The notes: generated from the sequence alone by a model not told the origin. DNA of 64,000 bases from Paracandidimonas soli (GCF_004342005.1 NZ_SMBX01000002.1:620001-684000); one strand, 5' to 3'; shown: positions 33,262-43,130, numbered from the stretch's first letter. Translations and numbers: made by a program.

Positions 33262-33960
33262 CTATCCTTTCTTGGCAGTCCGGCGGCTGGTGATCAGCTT
33301 GCCCACGGCGATGACCAAGATTGCGCAGGTGACTTCCGCAGCGATCTTGACGCTGGGATCCAGCGGACCGAACTTGTCGACTATGAAGATATCAGTCACC
33401 AGCATACCGCCTGCGATCCAGCCAAGCAAACCCGCACCGAACGTGACCACCAAGGGGAAGCGATCGATCAGCTTGAGCACCAGTGTGCTGCCCCAGATGA
33501 TGATGGGCACGCTGACCAGCAGGCCGAAAATGACATAGCCGAGCTGATGATGCTCCGCGGTATTCTGCGCGGCCCCGGCGATGGCGATGACATTGTCCAA
33601 GCTCATGACGAAGTCGGCAATGATGATAGTCTTCACCGCCGACCAGATGGATTTTCCACCCTCGATTTCATGGTGCTCGTCCTCGGGAACCAGCAGCTTG
33701 ATGCCGATCCACAGCAGCAGCAAGGCGCCGGCCAGCTTGAGGAATGGGATGGAAAGCAGCGTCAGCGCGAAAGCGATCAGGATGACGCGCAGGATGATGG
33801 CGCCGGCCGTCCCCCACAGGATGCCCTTGAGGCGATTGGCCTTGTCCAGGTTCCGGCAGGCCAGCGCGATGACAACCGCGTTATCGCCCCCCAGCAGGAT
33901 GTCGATGAGAATGATCTGGAATACGGCTGCCCAGTGCAGATTTTGGAAAAACTCAAGCAT
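33262..33960 (-). CDS. TerC-family membrane protein
   Basis: A 232-residue integral membrane protein with about seven segments. The paired acidic metal-binding signatures LLGGDNAVVIA (segment 2) and VMSLDNVIAIAG (segment 4) define the TerC/Alx family; members are linked to manganese export and metal loading of secreted proteins. It heads the operon with the heme genes. The 258 nt upstream carry several hairpins, but I find no convincing yybP-ykoY riboswitch, the element that often precedes terC-type genes. Confidence 0.9.
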   Translation of the reverse strand: MLEFFQNLHWAAVFQIILIDILLGGDNAVVIALACRNLDKANRLKGILWGTAGAIILRVILIAFALTLLSIPFLKLAGALLLLWIGIKLLVPEDEHHEIEGGKSIWSAVKTIIIADFVMSLDNVIAIAGAAQNTAEHHQLGYVIFGLLVSVPIIIWGSTLVLKLIDRFPLVVTFGAGLLGWIAGGMLVTDIFIVDKFGPLDPSVKIAAEVTCAILVIAVGKLITSRRTAKKG

Positions 33961-33973
33961 GTCAGACTCCCTT

Positions 33974-34107
33974 GCCGCTTAAAGCGGCTTGTTATAGGAA
34001 ATGGCTACGCCCCCGCGTAGCCACATTGCAGTCCGGCTTGTCGCAAAAACAGGCAGTAGAAGAATACCCTCACGCCGTGCATCGGCCCGTCGCTCCGCAT
34101 GGGAGCG
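33974..34107. other. hairpin-rich leader region upstream of terC
   Basis: Three stems lie between the sucD terminator and terC: GCCGCTT/AAGCGGC (33974-33988), GGCTACGC/GCGTAGCC with a CCCC loop (34003-34022) and CGCTCC/GGAGCG (34091-34107). They would be in the 5' leader of the terC-hem transcript if the promoter is near 34140. None is followed by a T-tract. Function not established. Confidence 0.4.
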
Positions 34108-34170
34108 CGTTTATTTCCGAGGCGGCCCGGTGGTAGAAAATACCGTCTGTGCTTGCGGCAAGCCGCAAAA

Positions 34171-34204
34171 CAACCTGGAGGGACGAGACGCTCATCCCTC
34201 CAGG
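34171..34204 (-). terminator. intrinsic terminator of sucCD
   Basis: A perfect 10-bp stem CCTGGAGGGA/TCCCTCCAGG (34174-34204, 11-nt loop) lies 15 nt after the sucD stop and is followed on the minus strand by TTGTTTT. Confidence 0.8.
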
Positions 34205-34218
34205 ACGAAATCAGGCGA

Positions 34219-35112
34219 TTACAGTACCGATTTCAGCAGCTTGCCCATTTCGGAAGGATTGCGCGTCGTGAGAATGCCGCAGGCTTCCATCACTTCGAGC
34301 TTGGCGTCGGCCGTATCGGCACCGCCCGAGATCAGCGCGCCGGCGTGGCCCATGCGCTTTCCGGGGGGCGCCGTAACGCCGGCGATGAAGCCGACCACGG
34401 GCTTCTTCATGTTGTCCTTGACCCAGCGCGCGGCTTCGACTTCGTCGGGACCGCCGATTTCGCCGATCATGATGACGGCGTCGGTATCGGGATCGTCATT
34501 GAACAGCTTCATGACGTCGATGTGCTTCAGGCCGTTGATGGGGTCGCCGCCGATGCCGACCGCGCTGGACTGGCCCAGGCCGAGCTCGGTGACTTGCGCC
34601 ACGGCTTCGTAGGTCAGAGTGCCGGAGCGGCTGACGATGCCGATGCGGCCCTTGCGGTGGATGTGGCCGGGCATGATGCCGATCTTGATTTCGTCGGGCG
34701 TGATCAGGCCGGGGCAGTTGGGGCCCAGCAGCAGCGTCTTCTTGCCGCCTGCGGCTTCCTTGGCCTTCATTTTGTTGCGCACTTCCAGCATGTCGCGCAC
34801 GGGGATGCCTTCGGTGATGCAGATGGCCAGGTCCAGGTCGGCCTCGACGGCTTCCCAGATGGCGGCCGCGGCGCCCGCGGGCGGAACGTAGATCACGGAA
34901 ACCGTGGCGCCGGTTTCAGCCTTGGCGTCCTTGACCGAACCGTAGATGGGCACGCCTTCGAAATCCTCGCCTGCGCGCTTGGGGTTCACGCCGGCGACAA
35001 AGGCTTCCTTGCCATTGGCGTATTCACGGCACATGCGGGTATGGAACTGGCCGGTCTTGCCAGTGATCCCCTGGGTGATGACTTTGGTATCTTTATTGAT
35101 CAGAATCGACAT
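34219..35112 (-). CDS. sucD: succinyl-CoA synthetase alpha subunit
   Basis: A 297-residue subunit that binds CoA and carries the phosphorylated histidine of succinyl-CoA synthetase in the TCA cycle. The CoA-binding Rossmann part opens with KDTKVITQGITGKTGQFHT; the active-site His is in GHAGALISGGADTADAK. It lies 21 nt after sucC. High conservation and normal length leave little doubt. Confidence 0.97.
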   Translation of the reverse strand: MSILINKDTKVITQGITGKTGQFHTRMCREYANGKEAFVAGVNPKRAGEDFEGVPIYGSVKDAKAETGATVSVIYVPPAGAAAAIWEAVEADLDLAICITEGIPVRDMLEVRNKMKAKEAAGGKKTLLLGPNCPGLITPDEIKIGIMPGHIHRKGRIGIVSRSGTLTYEAVAQVTELGLGQSSAVGIGGDPINGLKHIDVMKLFNDDPDTDAVIMIGEIGGPDEVEAARWVKDNMKKPVVGFIAGVTAPPGKRMGHAGALISGGADTADAKLEVMEACGILTTRNPSEMGKLLKSVL

Positions 35113-35133
35113 TTGAAAATATCCTTGGCAAGA

Positions 35134-36294
35134 TTACTTGGCAGCTTCAACAGCCTTGGTAGCGGCCTCGGCCATGGTATCGGCGCTGATGATGGGCAGG
35201 CCGGACTGGGCCAGCAGCTGCTTGCCGAGTTCTTCGTTGGTGCCCTTCATGCGTACGACCAGCGGTACGTTCAGGTTGACCGCCTTGCATGCCGCAATCA
35301 CGCCTTCGGCGATCACGTCGCAACGCATGATGCCGCCGAAGATGTTGACCAGGATGGCCTTGACATCGTCGTTCTTGAGCATGATCTTGAAGGCTTCCGT
35401 GACCTTCTCTGCCGTGGCGCCACCGCCTACGTCCAGGAAGTTGGCGGGCTCACCGCCGAACAGCTTGATGGTGTCCATGGTGGCCATGGCCAGGCCGGCG
35501 CCATTCACCAGGCAGCCGATGTTGCCGTCCAGCTGGATGTAGGCCAGGTCGAACTTGCTGGCTTCGATTTCGGCGGGATCCTCTTCGTCCATGTCGCGGT
35601 ATTCCACGATTTCAGGATGACGGAACAGCGCGTTGGAGTCGAAGTTGAACTTGGCGTCCAGGGCGATGACGTTGCCCTTGCTGTCGCGGTTCAGCGGGTT
35701 GATCTCGACCAGCGAGGCGTCGGTTTCCATGTAGCACTGGTACAGCTTCTGGAAGATGTCCACGGCCTGGGCGGTGGAATCGGCCGGCATGCCGATGGCA
35801 TTGGCGATCTTGGTGGCCTGCTCGGCGCTAAGGCCGGTCAGCGGGTCGATGTATTCGGTGATGATCTTTTCCGGCGAGGAATGCGCGACTTCCTCGATGT
35901 CCATGCCGCCTTCGCTGGAGGCGATGAAGGCCACTTTCTGCGTGGCGCGGTCGGTCACGACGGAAACGTAGTATTCCTTCTGGATGTCGGCGCCATCTTC
36001 GATGTACAGGCGGCGGACTTTCTGGCCTTCGGGGCCGGTCTGGTGCGTGACCAGCTGCATGCCCAGGATCTCGGAAGACAACTTGCGGACCTCATCCAGT
36101 GAACGGGCAAGCTTCACGCCGCCGCCTTTGCCGCGGCCGCCGGCATGGATCTGCGCCTTGACGACCCAGACCGGGCCGCCCAGCTTTTCCGCTGCGGCAA
36201 CGGCCTCGTCAACCGAGAACGCAGGGATGCCGCGAGGCACCGTAACGCCGAACTTCTTCAGCAATTCTTTGCCTTGATATTCGTGAATTTTCAT
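35134..36294 (-). CDS. sucC: succinyl-CoA synthetase beta subunit
   Basis: A 386-residue ATP-grasp subunit that binds nucleotide and succinate. [17 protein letters not shown] begins the protein; [19 protein letters not shown] is the ATP-grasp glycine loop; [18 protein letters not shown] and [15 protein letters not shown] are typical. It forms an operon with sucD. The gene order recA-recX then DUF2889-sucC-sucD-terC is one I associate with Bordetella relatives; here metR-metE is interposed. Confidence 0.97.
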   Translation of the reverse strand: MKIHEYQGKELLKKFGVTVPRGIPAFSVDEAVAAAEKLGGPVWVVKAQIHAGGRGKGGGVKLARSLDEVRKLSSEILGMQLVTHQTGPEGQKVRRLYIEDGADIQKEYYVSVVTDRATQKVAFIASSEGGMDIEEVAHSSPEKIITEYIDPLTGLSAEQATKIANAIGMPADSTAQAVDIFQKLYQCYMETDASLVEINPLNRDSKGNVIALDAKFNFDSNALFRHPEIVEYRDMDEEDPAEIEASKFDLAYIQLDGNIGCLVNGAGLAMATMDTIKLFGGEPANFLDVGGGATAEKVTEAFKIMLKNDDVKAILVNIFGGIMRCDVIAEGVIAACKAVNLNVPLVVRMKGTNEELGKQLLAQSGLPIISADTMAEAATKAVEAAK

Positions 36295-36323
36295 TGTCTA
36301 CCTGTATGGATGGGGAAAAAAGA

Positions 36324-36896
36324 TTACTTGTGCTCGGCCGCCTGCCCGGGACCGGCATACCATTTGGGATAATACTCCCGCACAACGGGGCCATCCAGCC
36401 GAAGCGCATGACAGCCTTCGAGCTGGAACGGGCGCTCCTGGGGAGCGGAAACCACTTTCCTGCGCCGCTCTTTTGCCATGGTCTGGACTGCGACCGTAGG
36501 CAGCACGCCCGAAAGCTCGCTCATGTGCGTACAGCCCGCCGTGCGGCCGAAACGCGCCTTCACGGCCTGCCTGAAACCGCGCAGCAGGTTCATGCCGACC
36601 AGAGCGCCATAATCCGTGGCGATTGCCGTGCAATCGGCGCCATAAGGCGCCGCATCGTAGGCGGCAACCGCATCGGTAATGATGAATTCGTCGTTGAACG
36701 TGATGCGCAGGAGCATGTCGTGCACGGGTTCGCCGGCCTTGTGTTCCGTCCCGTTGGTTCTCGTGAAGTCATATGCCTTCACATCCACCAGTTGCACATC
36801 GATATCCCACTGCCCATCGTCGCGCGCGTACGACTGCGCGCGGATCGTTCGCGTATGCAGCGGTGTGCGTCCGGTCTGTGGCAGGGGCAACGGCAT
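36324..36896 (-). CDS. DUF2889-family protein
   Basis: A 190-residue cytosolic protein with the DUF2889 pattern: RTPLHTRTIRAQSYARDDGQWDIDVQLVDVKAYDF, EPVHDMLLRITFNDEFIITDAVA and AGCTHMSELSGVLPTVAVQTM. The domain is frequent in proteobacteria that degrade aromatics, and its function is unknown. It precedes sucC by 29 nt and may share its transcript. Confidence 0.85.
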   Translation of the reverse strand: MPLPLPQTGRTPLHTRTIRAQSYARDDGQWDIDVQLVDVKAYDFTRTNGTEHKAGEPVHDMLLRITFNDEFIITDAVAAYDAAPYGADCTAIATDYGALVGMNLLRGFRQAVKARFGRTAGCTHMSELSGVLPTVAVQTMAKERRRKVVSAPQERPFQLEGCHALRLDGPVVREYYPKWYAGPGQAAEHK

Positions 36897-36973
36897 GGGG
36901 GATGAAACGCCTGAGAGCAGAAAAACCTGCTAAGTATAGCGCAGGAGATACGCAATGGCAGGACGCCCGCGAT

Positions 36974-37070
36974 CCGGCCGGGAGCCCGGCCGGGGACTAT
37001 GTTCCGTGAGCAGGCCCTTCCCCCTGCCGGGACCCGGCCCGCTCACGGAGGCCTGATGCATGCATCAGGC
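36974..37070. other. cluster of strong hairpins after metE
   Basis: Three stems follow one another: CCGGCCGGG/CCCGGCCGG with 2-nt loop (36974-36993), CCGTGAGC/GCTCACGG (37004-37048) and the perfect 20-bp palindrome GCCTGATGCATGCATCAGGC (37051-37070), which includes the metE stop codon. None has a clear T-tract. They could act as a transcript-end or stability structure for metE. Confidence 0.6.
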
Positions 37071-39371
37071 GCCGGCGGTCTCCTGGCGCAATACGCGCGC
37101 GGCATCCACCATCAGTTTCAATGCGGCCTCGGTCTCGGGCCATGCGCGCGTCTTAAGGCCGCAATCCGGATTCACCCACAGGCGCTCGCCCGGCAGGCGC
37201 GACGCCGCCTTGCGGATCAGATCGACCATCCATTCCACCTCCGGCACGTTCGGGGAGTGGATGTCGTAGACGCCCGGGCCGATGTCGTTCGGATACTGGA
37301 AGGCCTCGAAAGCGTCCAGCAGCTCCATGTTGGAGCGCGACGTCTCTATCGTGATCACGTCCGCATCCATGGCGGCGATGGATTCAATGATGTCGTTGAA
37401 TTCCGAATAGCACATATGGGTGTGGATCTGCGTATCGTCCTGCACGCCGCTGGTGGACAGGCGGAAAGAATCCACGGCCCATGCCAGATAGGCGCTCCAG
37501 TCGGCGCGGCGCAGAGGCAGGCCCTCGCGGATGGCCGGTTCGTCGATCTGAATGACGGTAATGCCCGCCGCTTCCAGGTCGTTGACCTCGTCGCGCAGCG
37601 CCAGCGCCAACTGGCGGCACGTCGCTTCTCTCGGCTGGTCATCGCGCACGAAGGACCACTGCAGGATGGTGACGGGGCCCGTCAGCATGCCCTTGACCGG
37701 CTTGTCCGTCAGCGATTGGGCATAGGAGGACCATGCCACGGTCATGGGCGCGGGCCTGACCACATCGCCGAAAATGATGGGCGGCTTGACGCAGCGCGAG
37801 CCATAGCTCTGTACCCAGCCATTGCGCGTGAAGGCGAAACCGCCCAGCAACTCTCCGAAATACTCGACCATGTCATTGCGTTCCGGCTCGCCGTGCACGA
37901 GCACGTCCAGGCCGATCTTCTCCTGGAAGCGGATGACATCCTCGATCTCCTTGCGGATGCCCTTCTCGTAGTCGGCGTCGCTGATGCCGCCCGCCTTCCA
38001 GTCGCGGCGCAAGGCCCGGATTTCCAGGGTCTGCGGGAAGGAACCGATGGTGGTCGTAGGATAGGCGGGCAGGCCGAGCGCCTTTTGCTGCACGGAAATG
38101 CGCTGCGCGAACGGACGGCGCTCGAGCGAGACATCGCGCGCGGCCTCCAGGCGCTGCTTCACTGCTGCATTATGGATGCGCGTCGAAGTGCGGCGCGCCT
38201 GCAGCGCCGCGCGCTGCGCGGCCAGGCCCTGCTCCGCCTCGGAGTCCAGCCTGCCGTCCAGCAGTTTCGCCAGCCAGCGCAGCTCATCGAGCTTTTGCGT
38301 TGCAAACGACAGCCAGCCGCGCAGTTCGGCATCGAGCTCGGTCTCTGCCGCCAGGTCGACCGGCACATGCAGCAACGAGCAGGAAGGAGCGATCCACAGG
38401 CGCTCGCCCAGCGCGGCGCGCACGGAAGCCAATGCTTCATGCGCCGCATCAAGATCGGTGCGCCAGATATTGCGGCCATTGACGATCCCCGCCGACAGCA
38501 CCTGGTCCTGTCCCAGCAGGGACACGACATCCTGCAGTTGTCCGGGCGCGCGGACCAGATCGATATGCACGCCCTGGACGGGCAGGCCCTTGAGCACGGA
38601 TGCGTTGTCTTTCAGGCCTTCGAAGTAAGTGGCCAGCAGGATGGAAACTCCGCTTTCGGCCAGGCGGGCATAAGCCCGGGCATAGGCGTCGCGCCATTCG
38701 GGCTTCAGATCCAGCGCGAGAATCGGTTCGTCGACCTGCACCCATTCGACGCCCAGCGCCTTCAGGCGGGCGAGCACTTCGGCATAGACGGGCAGCAAGG
38801 CATCGAGCAGTTGCAGCTTTGCGGTATCGTCCGCGCCTTGCGTGAAGGCGTCGCCCTTGCCCAGCCACAGCCAGGTCAGCGGGCCCGGGATGACGGGCTT
38901 GACGCGATGCCCCAGCGCCTGGGCCTCCTGCACCTGCTCGAACAGATACTCACGGGCGATGCGGTAGGTCTGGCCCGGCGCCAGTTCCGGCACGATATAG
39001 TGATAGTTGGTATCGAACCACTTGGTCATTTCGCAGGCGGCGGCAGGCTTGCCGCTGGGAGCGCGTCCGCGCGCCATGCGGAACAGGGTATCCAGGCTGA
39101 CCGGCTGGTCCGAAGGCTGGGCGAAGCGCGCTGGTACTGCGCCAAGCAGCGTCGTCCACTCCAGGATCTGGTCGTACCAGGCGAAGTCCCCCACCGGCAC
39201 GAGGTCCACGCCGGCCTTTGCCTGGACCTCCCAGTGGCGCTCCCGCAGCGCCTTGCCCGTCGCCAGCAGCTCTTCCGCACTGGCCTTGCCGTTCCAGTAG
39301 GCCTCCTGCGCCCGCTTGAGTTCGCGCTGCACGCCGATGCGGGGGAAGCCCAGATTATGAATAATAGTCAT
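37065..39371 (-). CDS. metE: cobalamin-independent methionine synthase
   Basis: A 768-residue enzyme that moves a methyl group from methyltetrahydropteroyl-polyglutamate to homocysteine. Two related barrels are seen: the N-terminal half with [16 protein letters not shown] and the catalytic C-terminal half with TTIGSFPQT. Zinc ligands are in [11 protein letters not shown] (His, Cys) and [11 protein letters not shown] (Cys). It is divergent from metR, with a MetR box between the two. Presence of metE permits growth without B12 for this step. The metE stop falls in a perfect palindrome. Confidence 0.97.
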   Translation of the reverse strand: MTIIHNLGFPRIGVQRELKRAQEAYWNGKASAEELLATGKALRERHWEVQAKAGVDLVPVGDFAWYDQILEWTTLLGAVPARFAQPSDQPVSLDTLFRMARGRAPSGKPAAACEMTKWFDTNYHYIVPELAPGQTYRIAREYLFEQVQEAQALGHRVKPVIPGPLTWLWLGKGDAFTQGADDTAKLQLLDALLPVYAEVLARLKALGVEWVQVDEPILALDLKPEWRDAYARAYARLAESGVSILLATYFEGLKDNASVLKGLPVQGVHIDLVRAPGQLQDVVSLLGQDQVLSAGIVNGRNIWRTDLDAAHEALASVRAALGERLWIAPSCSLLHVPVDLAAETELDAELRGWLSFATQKLDELRWLAKLLDGRLDSEAEQGLAAQRAALQARRTSTRIHNAAVKQRLEAARDVSLERRPFAQRISVQQKALGLPAYPTTTIGSFPQTLEIRALRRDWKAGGISDADYEKGIRKEIEDVIRFQEKIGLDVLVHGEPERNDMVEYFGELLGGFAFTRNGWVQSYGSRCVKPPIIFGDVVRPAPMTVAWSSYAQSLTDKPVKGMLTGPVTILQWSFVRDDQPREATCRQLALALRDEVNDLEAAGITVIQIDEPAIREGLPLRRADWSAYLAWAVDSFRLSTSGVQDDTQIHTHMCYSEFNDIIESIAAMDADVITIETSRSNMELLDAFEAFQYPNDIGPGVYDIHSPNVPEVEWMVDLIRKAASRLPGERLWVNPDCGLKTRAWPETEAALKLMVDAARVLRQETAGA

Positions 39372-39464
39372 GCTTATATCTCGGAAAATGAGTAATATTG
39401 AATCTACCCAAGTATTGTGAAGGGAAGTCCAAGAATAAAAAAATCAAATAGCACATTCTTTAAA

Positions 39465-39477
39465 TGAAGAAATTTCA
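39465..39477. promoter_or_regulatory. MetR box in the metE-metR intergenic region
   Basis: TGAAGAAATTTCA matches the enterobacterial MetR consensus TGAA-N5-TTCA, and the symmetry extends to AAATGAA/TTCATTT. It lies 93 bp upstream of metE and 63 bp upstream of metR, a usual position for homocysteine-responsive control of both. The whole 169-nt spacer is conspicuously AT-rich. Confidence 0.82.
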
Positions 39478-39540
39478 TTTTTACTGAACTCAATATGTAT
39501 ATATCTCCGATTACCGTTTCCTCACAGCGGGAGCGCTGAC

Positions 39541-40473
39541 ATGCTGGAAATACGCCATCTGGAAACCCTGACCGCCATCCGGGAGCACGGCAGCCTGCAG
39601 GAAGCGGCGGAATACCTGCACGTCACGCAGTCCGCCCTGTCCCATCAGTTGCGCGACCTGGAAGTCCGGCTGAAGACGCCGCTGCTCAACCGCCGTACAC
39701 GCCCCGCCCGCCTGACGACCGCGGCCCTGCGCATTCTGGCTCTGGCCGACGAGGTGTTGCCCAGGGTGCGCGCCACCGAGCGCGAACTGGCGCGGCTGGC
39801 CGCCGGCAAGACCGGCAGGCTGCACGTGGCCATCGAGTGCCACTCCTGTTTCCAGTGGCTCATGCCCGCGCTGGATACATTCCGCCAGCAGTGGCCCGAC
39901 GTCGCGCTGGATCTGTCCGCCGCCTTTTCGTTCGCTCCCCTGCCCGCGCTGGTCAGGGGCGACCTCGACGTGGTCATCACATCGGACCCGCAGGACATCG
40001 ATGGCGTGGTCTATATGCCGCTCTTCTGCTATGAGCTGGTGCTTGCGGTGGCCTCGGCGAATCTCCTGGCAAAATACACGCACATCGCGCCGGAGCAGAT
40101 GGCCGAGCACGTCCTGATCACCTATCCGGTCGACCGCCAGCGGCTCGACATCTTCACGTCCTTCCTGGATCCGGCGGGTGTCGAGCCTGCCTCACTGCGC
40201 AAGGTGGAGCTGACGCCGATGATGGTGCAGCTCGTCGCCAGCCAGCGCGGCGTGGCGGCGCTGCCCAACTGGGCGCTGACGGAATACCTGGAGCAGGGAT
40301 GGCTGCACATCTGCCATCTGGGAGAAGGCGGCGTCTGGTGCACGCTGTATGCCGCCATGCGCGCCGAGGACGCGCAGTCGGACTATCTGCAGGCCTTCGT
40401 CAGGCAGGCCCGGGAAACCTGCTTCGGCACGCTGCAGGGCATACGGGCCGCCGGGGATTGCGCTACGACGTGA
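39541..40473 (+). CDS. metR: LysR-family methionine regulator MetR
   Basis: A 310-residue LysR-type activator. The helix-turn-helix region (MLEIRHLETLTAIREHGSLQEAAEYLHVTQSALSHQLRDLE) is almost identical in form to E. coli MetR. The effector domain (ECHSCFQWLMPALDTFRQQWPDV) fits a homocysteine-sensing MetR. It is divergent from metE across a MetR box. GGGAGCG lies at the correct distance before the ATG. The gene converges with recX, with a small CTTGGC/GCCAAG stem between them (40483-40498). Confidence 0.94.
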   Translation: MLEIRHLETLTAIREHGSLQEAAEYLHVTQSALSHQLRDLEVRLKTPLLNRRTRPARLTTAALRILALADEVLPRVRATERELARLAAGKTGRLHVAIECHSCFQWLMPALDTFRQQWPDVALDLSAAFSFAPLPALVRGDLDVVITSDPQDIDGVVYMPLFCYELVLAVASANLLAKYTHIAPEQMAEHVLITYPVDRQRLDIFTSFLDPAGVEPASLRKVELTPMMVQLVASQRGVAALPNWALTEYLEQGWLHICHLGEGGVWCTLYAAMRAEDAQSDYLQAFVRQARETCFGTLQGIRAAGDCATT

Positions 40474-40517
40474 TATTTGCGCCTTGGCGCATGCCAAGAT
40501 TGCGCATGGACGTGTGA

Positions 40518-41072
40518 TCAATCGCCCCGCCCATCGCTGTCCGCTTCGCGAAGAATGGTCCGCAGCAGCTCGGGGGAAAAGCCGCGAGAGGCAAGAAAGC
40601 GGATCTGGCGGGCATGCTCCCTGGCATCGCCGGGCGCCTTGCCGAATTTTTTCTGCCAAACTTCCCTGGCGCGATCGAGTTCCGTTTCGCGCAGGCTGTC
40701 GCCAAGTTCGGACAGGCTCTCGGCATCCAGGCCGTGCTGGCGCAAGGTGCTCAGTATGCGGGTGGCCCCCTGCCTGGCGGCCTGGCGATGCACAAGGCTT
40801 TGCGCGAAGCGTTTGTCGGACTGCCAGTTTTCGCGGGCAAGCTCGTCCAGCACCTGTTCGAGCGCTTCCTGGCTTTCCGCATGCGGCGCCAGTTTGCGGA
40901 ACAGTTCCTGCCGAGAATGCTCGCGGCGGGACAGCAACGCCACGGCCCTTGCCTTCAGGCTGGGGCCCTGGCGCTTGCCGGCGGCACTGCCCGGCTCGCG
41001 GAAGTCGGCATCGTCCGGCGCGAAGTCGTCGTCGGCCGATGGCGGCTTGCGGAAGGAGCCGGTTCCGCGCAT
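40518..41072 (-). CDS. recX: RecA-inhibitor RecX
   Basis: A 184-residue regulatory protein that caps RecA filaments. The helical three-repeat fold is visible: LKARAVALLSRREHSRQELFRKL, DELARENWQSDKRFAQSLVHRQA and RQIRFLASRGFSPELLRTILR. The N-terminal 35 residues are disordered. The start lies 4 nt after the recA stop, so it is expressed from the LexA-controlled recA promoter. Confidence 0.94.
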   Translation of the reverse strand: MRGTGSFRKPPSADDDFAPDDADFREPGSAAGKRQGPSLKARAVALLSRREHSRQELFRKLAPHAESQEALEQVLDELARENWQSDKRFAQSLVHRQAARQGATRILSTLRQHGLDAESLSELGDSLRETELDRAREVWQKKFGKAPGDAREHARQIRFLASRGFSPELLRTILREADSDGRGD

Positions 41073-41076
41073 GGGC

Positions 41077-42156
41077 TTATTCGGCGTCCGGCGCGCCTTC
41101 GTCGGCCTGCGGCGCCTGACGGACCACGCCCGCGGCGCGGGCCGTTACACCGAAGTGCTCGCGTACGCGGTTTTCGATCTCGAAGGCCATGTCGGAGTGC
41201 TCTTTCAGGTATTCGCGGACGTTGTCCTTGCCCTGGCCGATGCGCGTGCCCTGGTAGCTGAACCAGGCGCCCGCCTTGTCGACGATATTGGCCTGCACGC
41301 CCAGGTCGATGATCTCGCCTTCGCGCGAAATGCCGCCGCCATACATGATGTCGAACTCGGCCTGCTTGAATGGAGGAGCGACCTTGTTCTTGACGACCTT
41401 GACGCGGGTTTCGTTGCCGACGACCTCGTCGCCCTTCTTGATGGAACCGATGCGGCGGATGTCCAGGCGTACGGAGGAATAGAACTTGAGCGCATTGCCG
41501 CCCGTCGTGGTTTCTGGGTTGCCGAACATGACGCCGATCTTCATGCGGATCTGGTTGATGAAGATGACCATGCAGTTGGTGCGCTTGATCGTCGCCGTCA
41601 GCTTGCGCAGCGCCTGGCTCATGAGGCGGGCCTGCAGGCCGGGCAGCGAATCGCCCATGTCGCCTTCGATTTCGGCCTTGGGCACGAGCGCCGCGACCGA
41701 GTCGATGACGATGAGGTCGACCGAACCGGAGCGCACCAAGGCATCGGTGATTTCAAGGGCTTGCTCGCCTGTGTCGGGCTGCGAGATCAGCAGGTCGGAG
41801 AGATTGACTCCCAGCTTGGCCGCATATTGGACGTCCAGGGCGTGCTCCGCGTCGATGAAGGCGCAGGTGCCGCCGATCTTCTGCATTTCGGCGATGACCT
41901 GCAGCGTCAGCGTGGTCTTGCCCGAGGATTCGGGGCCGTAGACTTCCACCACGCGCCCGCGCGGGAGGCCGCCGACGCCCAGCGCGATATCCAGCCCCAG
42001 CGATCCGGTGGACACCACCTGGATGTCGTGTTCGACCTGGTTGTCGCCATAGCGCATGACGGACCCTTTGCCGAACTGCTTTTCGATCTGGGAGAGCGCG
42101 GCGCTGAGCGCCTTGGCGCGCTCGGCTGCGGCGGCCTTGGTGGTTTTGTCGTCCAT
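41077..42156 (-). CDS. recA: recombinase RecA
   Basis: A 359-residue strand-exchange ATPase and LexA coprotease. Walker [10 protein letters not shown] (74-82), the FIDAEHALD stretch, Walker [11 protein letters not shown], loop L1 around [22 protein letters not shown] and loop L2 around [19 protein letters not shown] are all present. AAGGACC precedes the ATG. A consensus LexA box lies 58 bp upstream. The C-terminus is acidic ([10 protein letters not shown]), as in other RecA proteins. Confidence 0.98.
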   Translation of the reverse strand: MDDKTTKAAAAERAKALSAALSQIEKQFGKGSVMRYGDNQVEHDIQVVSTGSLGLDIALGVGGLPRGRVVEVYGPESSGKTTLTLQVIAEMQKIGGTCAFIDAEHALDVQYAAKLGVNLSDLLISQPDTGEQALEITDALVRSGSVDLIVIDSVAALVPKAEIEGDMGDSLPGLQARLMSQALRKLTATIKRTNCMVIFINQIRMKIGVMFGNPETTTGGNALKFYSSVRLDIRRIGSIKKGDEVVGNETRVKVVKNKVAPPFKQAEFDIMYGGGISREGEIIDLGVQANIVDKAGAWFSYQGTRIGQGKDNVREYLKEHSDMAFEIENRVREHFGVTARAAGVVRQAPQADEGAPDAE

Positions 42157-42213
42157 GGAGGTCCTTCGTTAAAGAATTCGGATGGTAAACGGAAATTATT
42201 GCATCAAATTATA

Positions 42214-42229
42214 CTGTACATATATACAG
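42214..42229. promoter_or_regulatory. LexA (SOS) box of recA
   Basis: CTGTACATATATACAG is CTGT-N8-ACAG; its complement CTGTATATATGTACAG is the textbook consensus. It lies 58 bp before the recA start on the minus strand. It matches the lexA operator at all eight outer bases. Confidence 0.95.
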
Positions 42230-42299
42230 ATACAAGTACCCCATGGATTTTTCCATCCACCTCCGGGAACCGCCGAAGCCTGCCGTCCGGACTGTGCCC

Positions 42300-43109
42300 T
42301 CAACTGCCCCTGAACGTCGGAGCGCGCTTGCCGTGGAACGCCTCGACGCCCTCGCGGAAGTCGTCGGAACTACGCAGCCGGCTATAGCAATGCCCTTCCA
42401 GCTCGATGGAGGCCGACAGCGACGCATCCTCGGTGTCGTTCAGCAGCTTCTTGGCGGTGCGCTGCGCCAGCGGGGAAAACTGCACCAGTTCCTCCACCAG
42501 GCCATCCACGGCCCGTCCCAGTTCCTCCACGGGCACCATCATGGTCGCCACGCCCCAGTCCAGCGCCTGCTGGCCGGAGATGCGGCGCGAACGCATTACG
42601 ATGTCCTTGGTACGCGTGATGCCGACCATTTTCTGCAGCCGCGCCGAGCCGCCGGAGCCGGGAATCTGCCCGAGCTTCTGCTCGGGCAGCGCATATTGCG
42701 TGGTGTCCGTGGCGATGCGGAAGTCGCAGGCCAGCGAAATCTCGAAGCCCACGCCGAAGCAGTAGCCCTGGTTAGCCGCGATCACCGGCTTGGCACAGCG
42801 CGCCGGAGCGGCTATGTTCCAGGCCAGCTTCGAGACATGCTCGGGGCTGGCTTCCAGGAAGCCCTTGATGTCTCCGCCGCTGGAAAAGTGCTCGCCCTCG
42901 GCGCGCAGCACGATCACACGCACGCGCTCGTCGGCGTCCAGCGCCTCGAACACCAGCCTCAGCTGGTCGCGCTGGGGCATGGAAATGATATTGAATGGCG
43001 GCCGGGTCAGCACGATGTCGGCGCGCTGGCGGGCCGCGTCGATTTCGACGAAAAAGCCATCCAGCTTGTCCAGCAGCGTCTGGGCCGGATGGTGAAGTTC
43101 AGTGGTCAC
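42300..43109 (-). CDS. enoyl-CoA hydratase/isomerase-family protein
   Basis: A 269-residue crotonase-fold enzyme. The CoA/oxyanion loop is visible in EGEHFSSGGDIKGFLE and KPVIAANQGYCFGVGFEISLACDFRIA. The usual second catalytic Glu region reads ALPEQKLGQIPGSGGSARL. I start it at a GTG (43109), because AAGGAG is 8 nt before it; an in-frame TTG six codons earlier lies inside that ribosome site. It is the last gene of the catabolic operon, 21 nt after the CoA ligase. Substrate likely an unsaturated or alicyclic acyl-CoA. Confidence 0.85.
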   Translation of the reverse strand: MTTELHHPAQTLLDKLDGFFVEIDAARQRADIVLTRPPFNIISMPQRDQLRLVFEALDADERVRVIVLRAEGEHFSSGGDIKGFLEASPEHVSKLAWNIAAPARCAKPVIAANQGYCFGVGFEISLACDFRIATDTTQYALPEQKLGQIPGSGGSARLQKMVGITRTKDIVMRSRRISGQQALDWGVATMMVPVEELGRAVDGLVEELVQFSPLAQRTAKKLLNDTEDASLSASIELEGHCYSRLRSSDDFREGVEAFHGKRAPTFRGS

Positions 43110-43130
43110 GATAAAAACTCCTTGCAAAGA

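Noticed and set aside
33961-34218. yybP-ykoY manganese riboswitch before terC
   Set aside because: This element is common upstream of terC-type genes, but I could not find its conserved core; only simple hairpins are visible. A covariance-model search would decide it.
34099-36102. 667-codon plus-strand frame opposite sucC-sucD
   Set aside because: Antisense of two highly conserved genes; Asp/Gly/His-rich low-information product.
36999-39395. 798-codon plus-strand frame opposite metE
   Set aside because: Shadow frame with Arg/Gln-rich composition; metE on the other strand is unmistakable.
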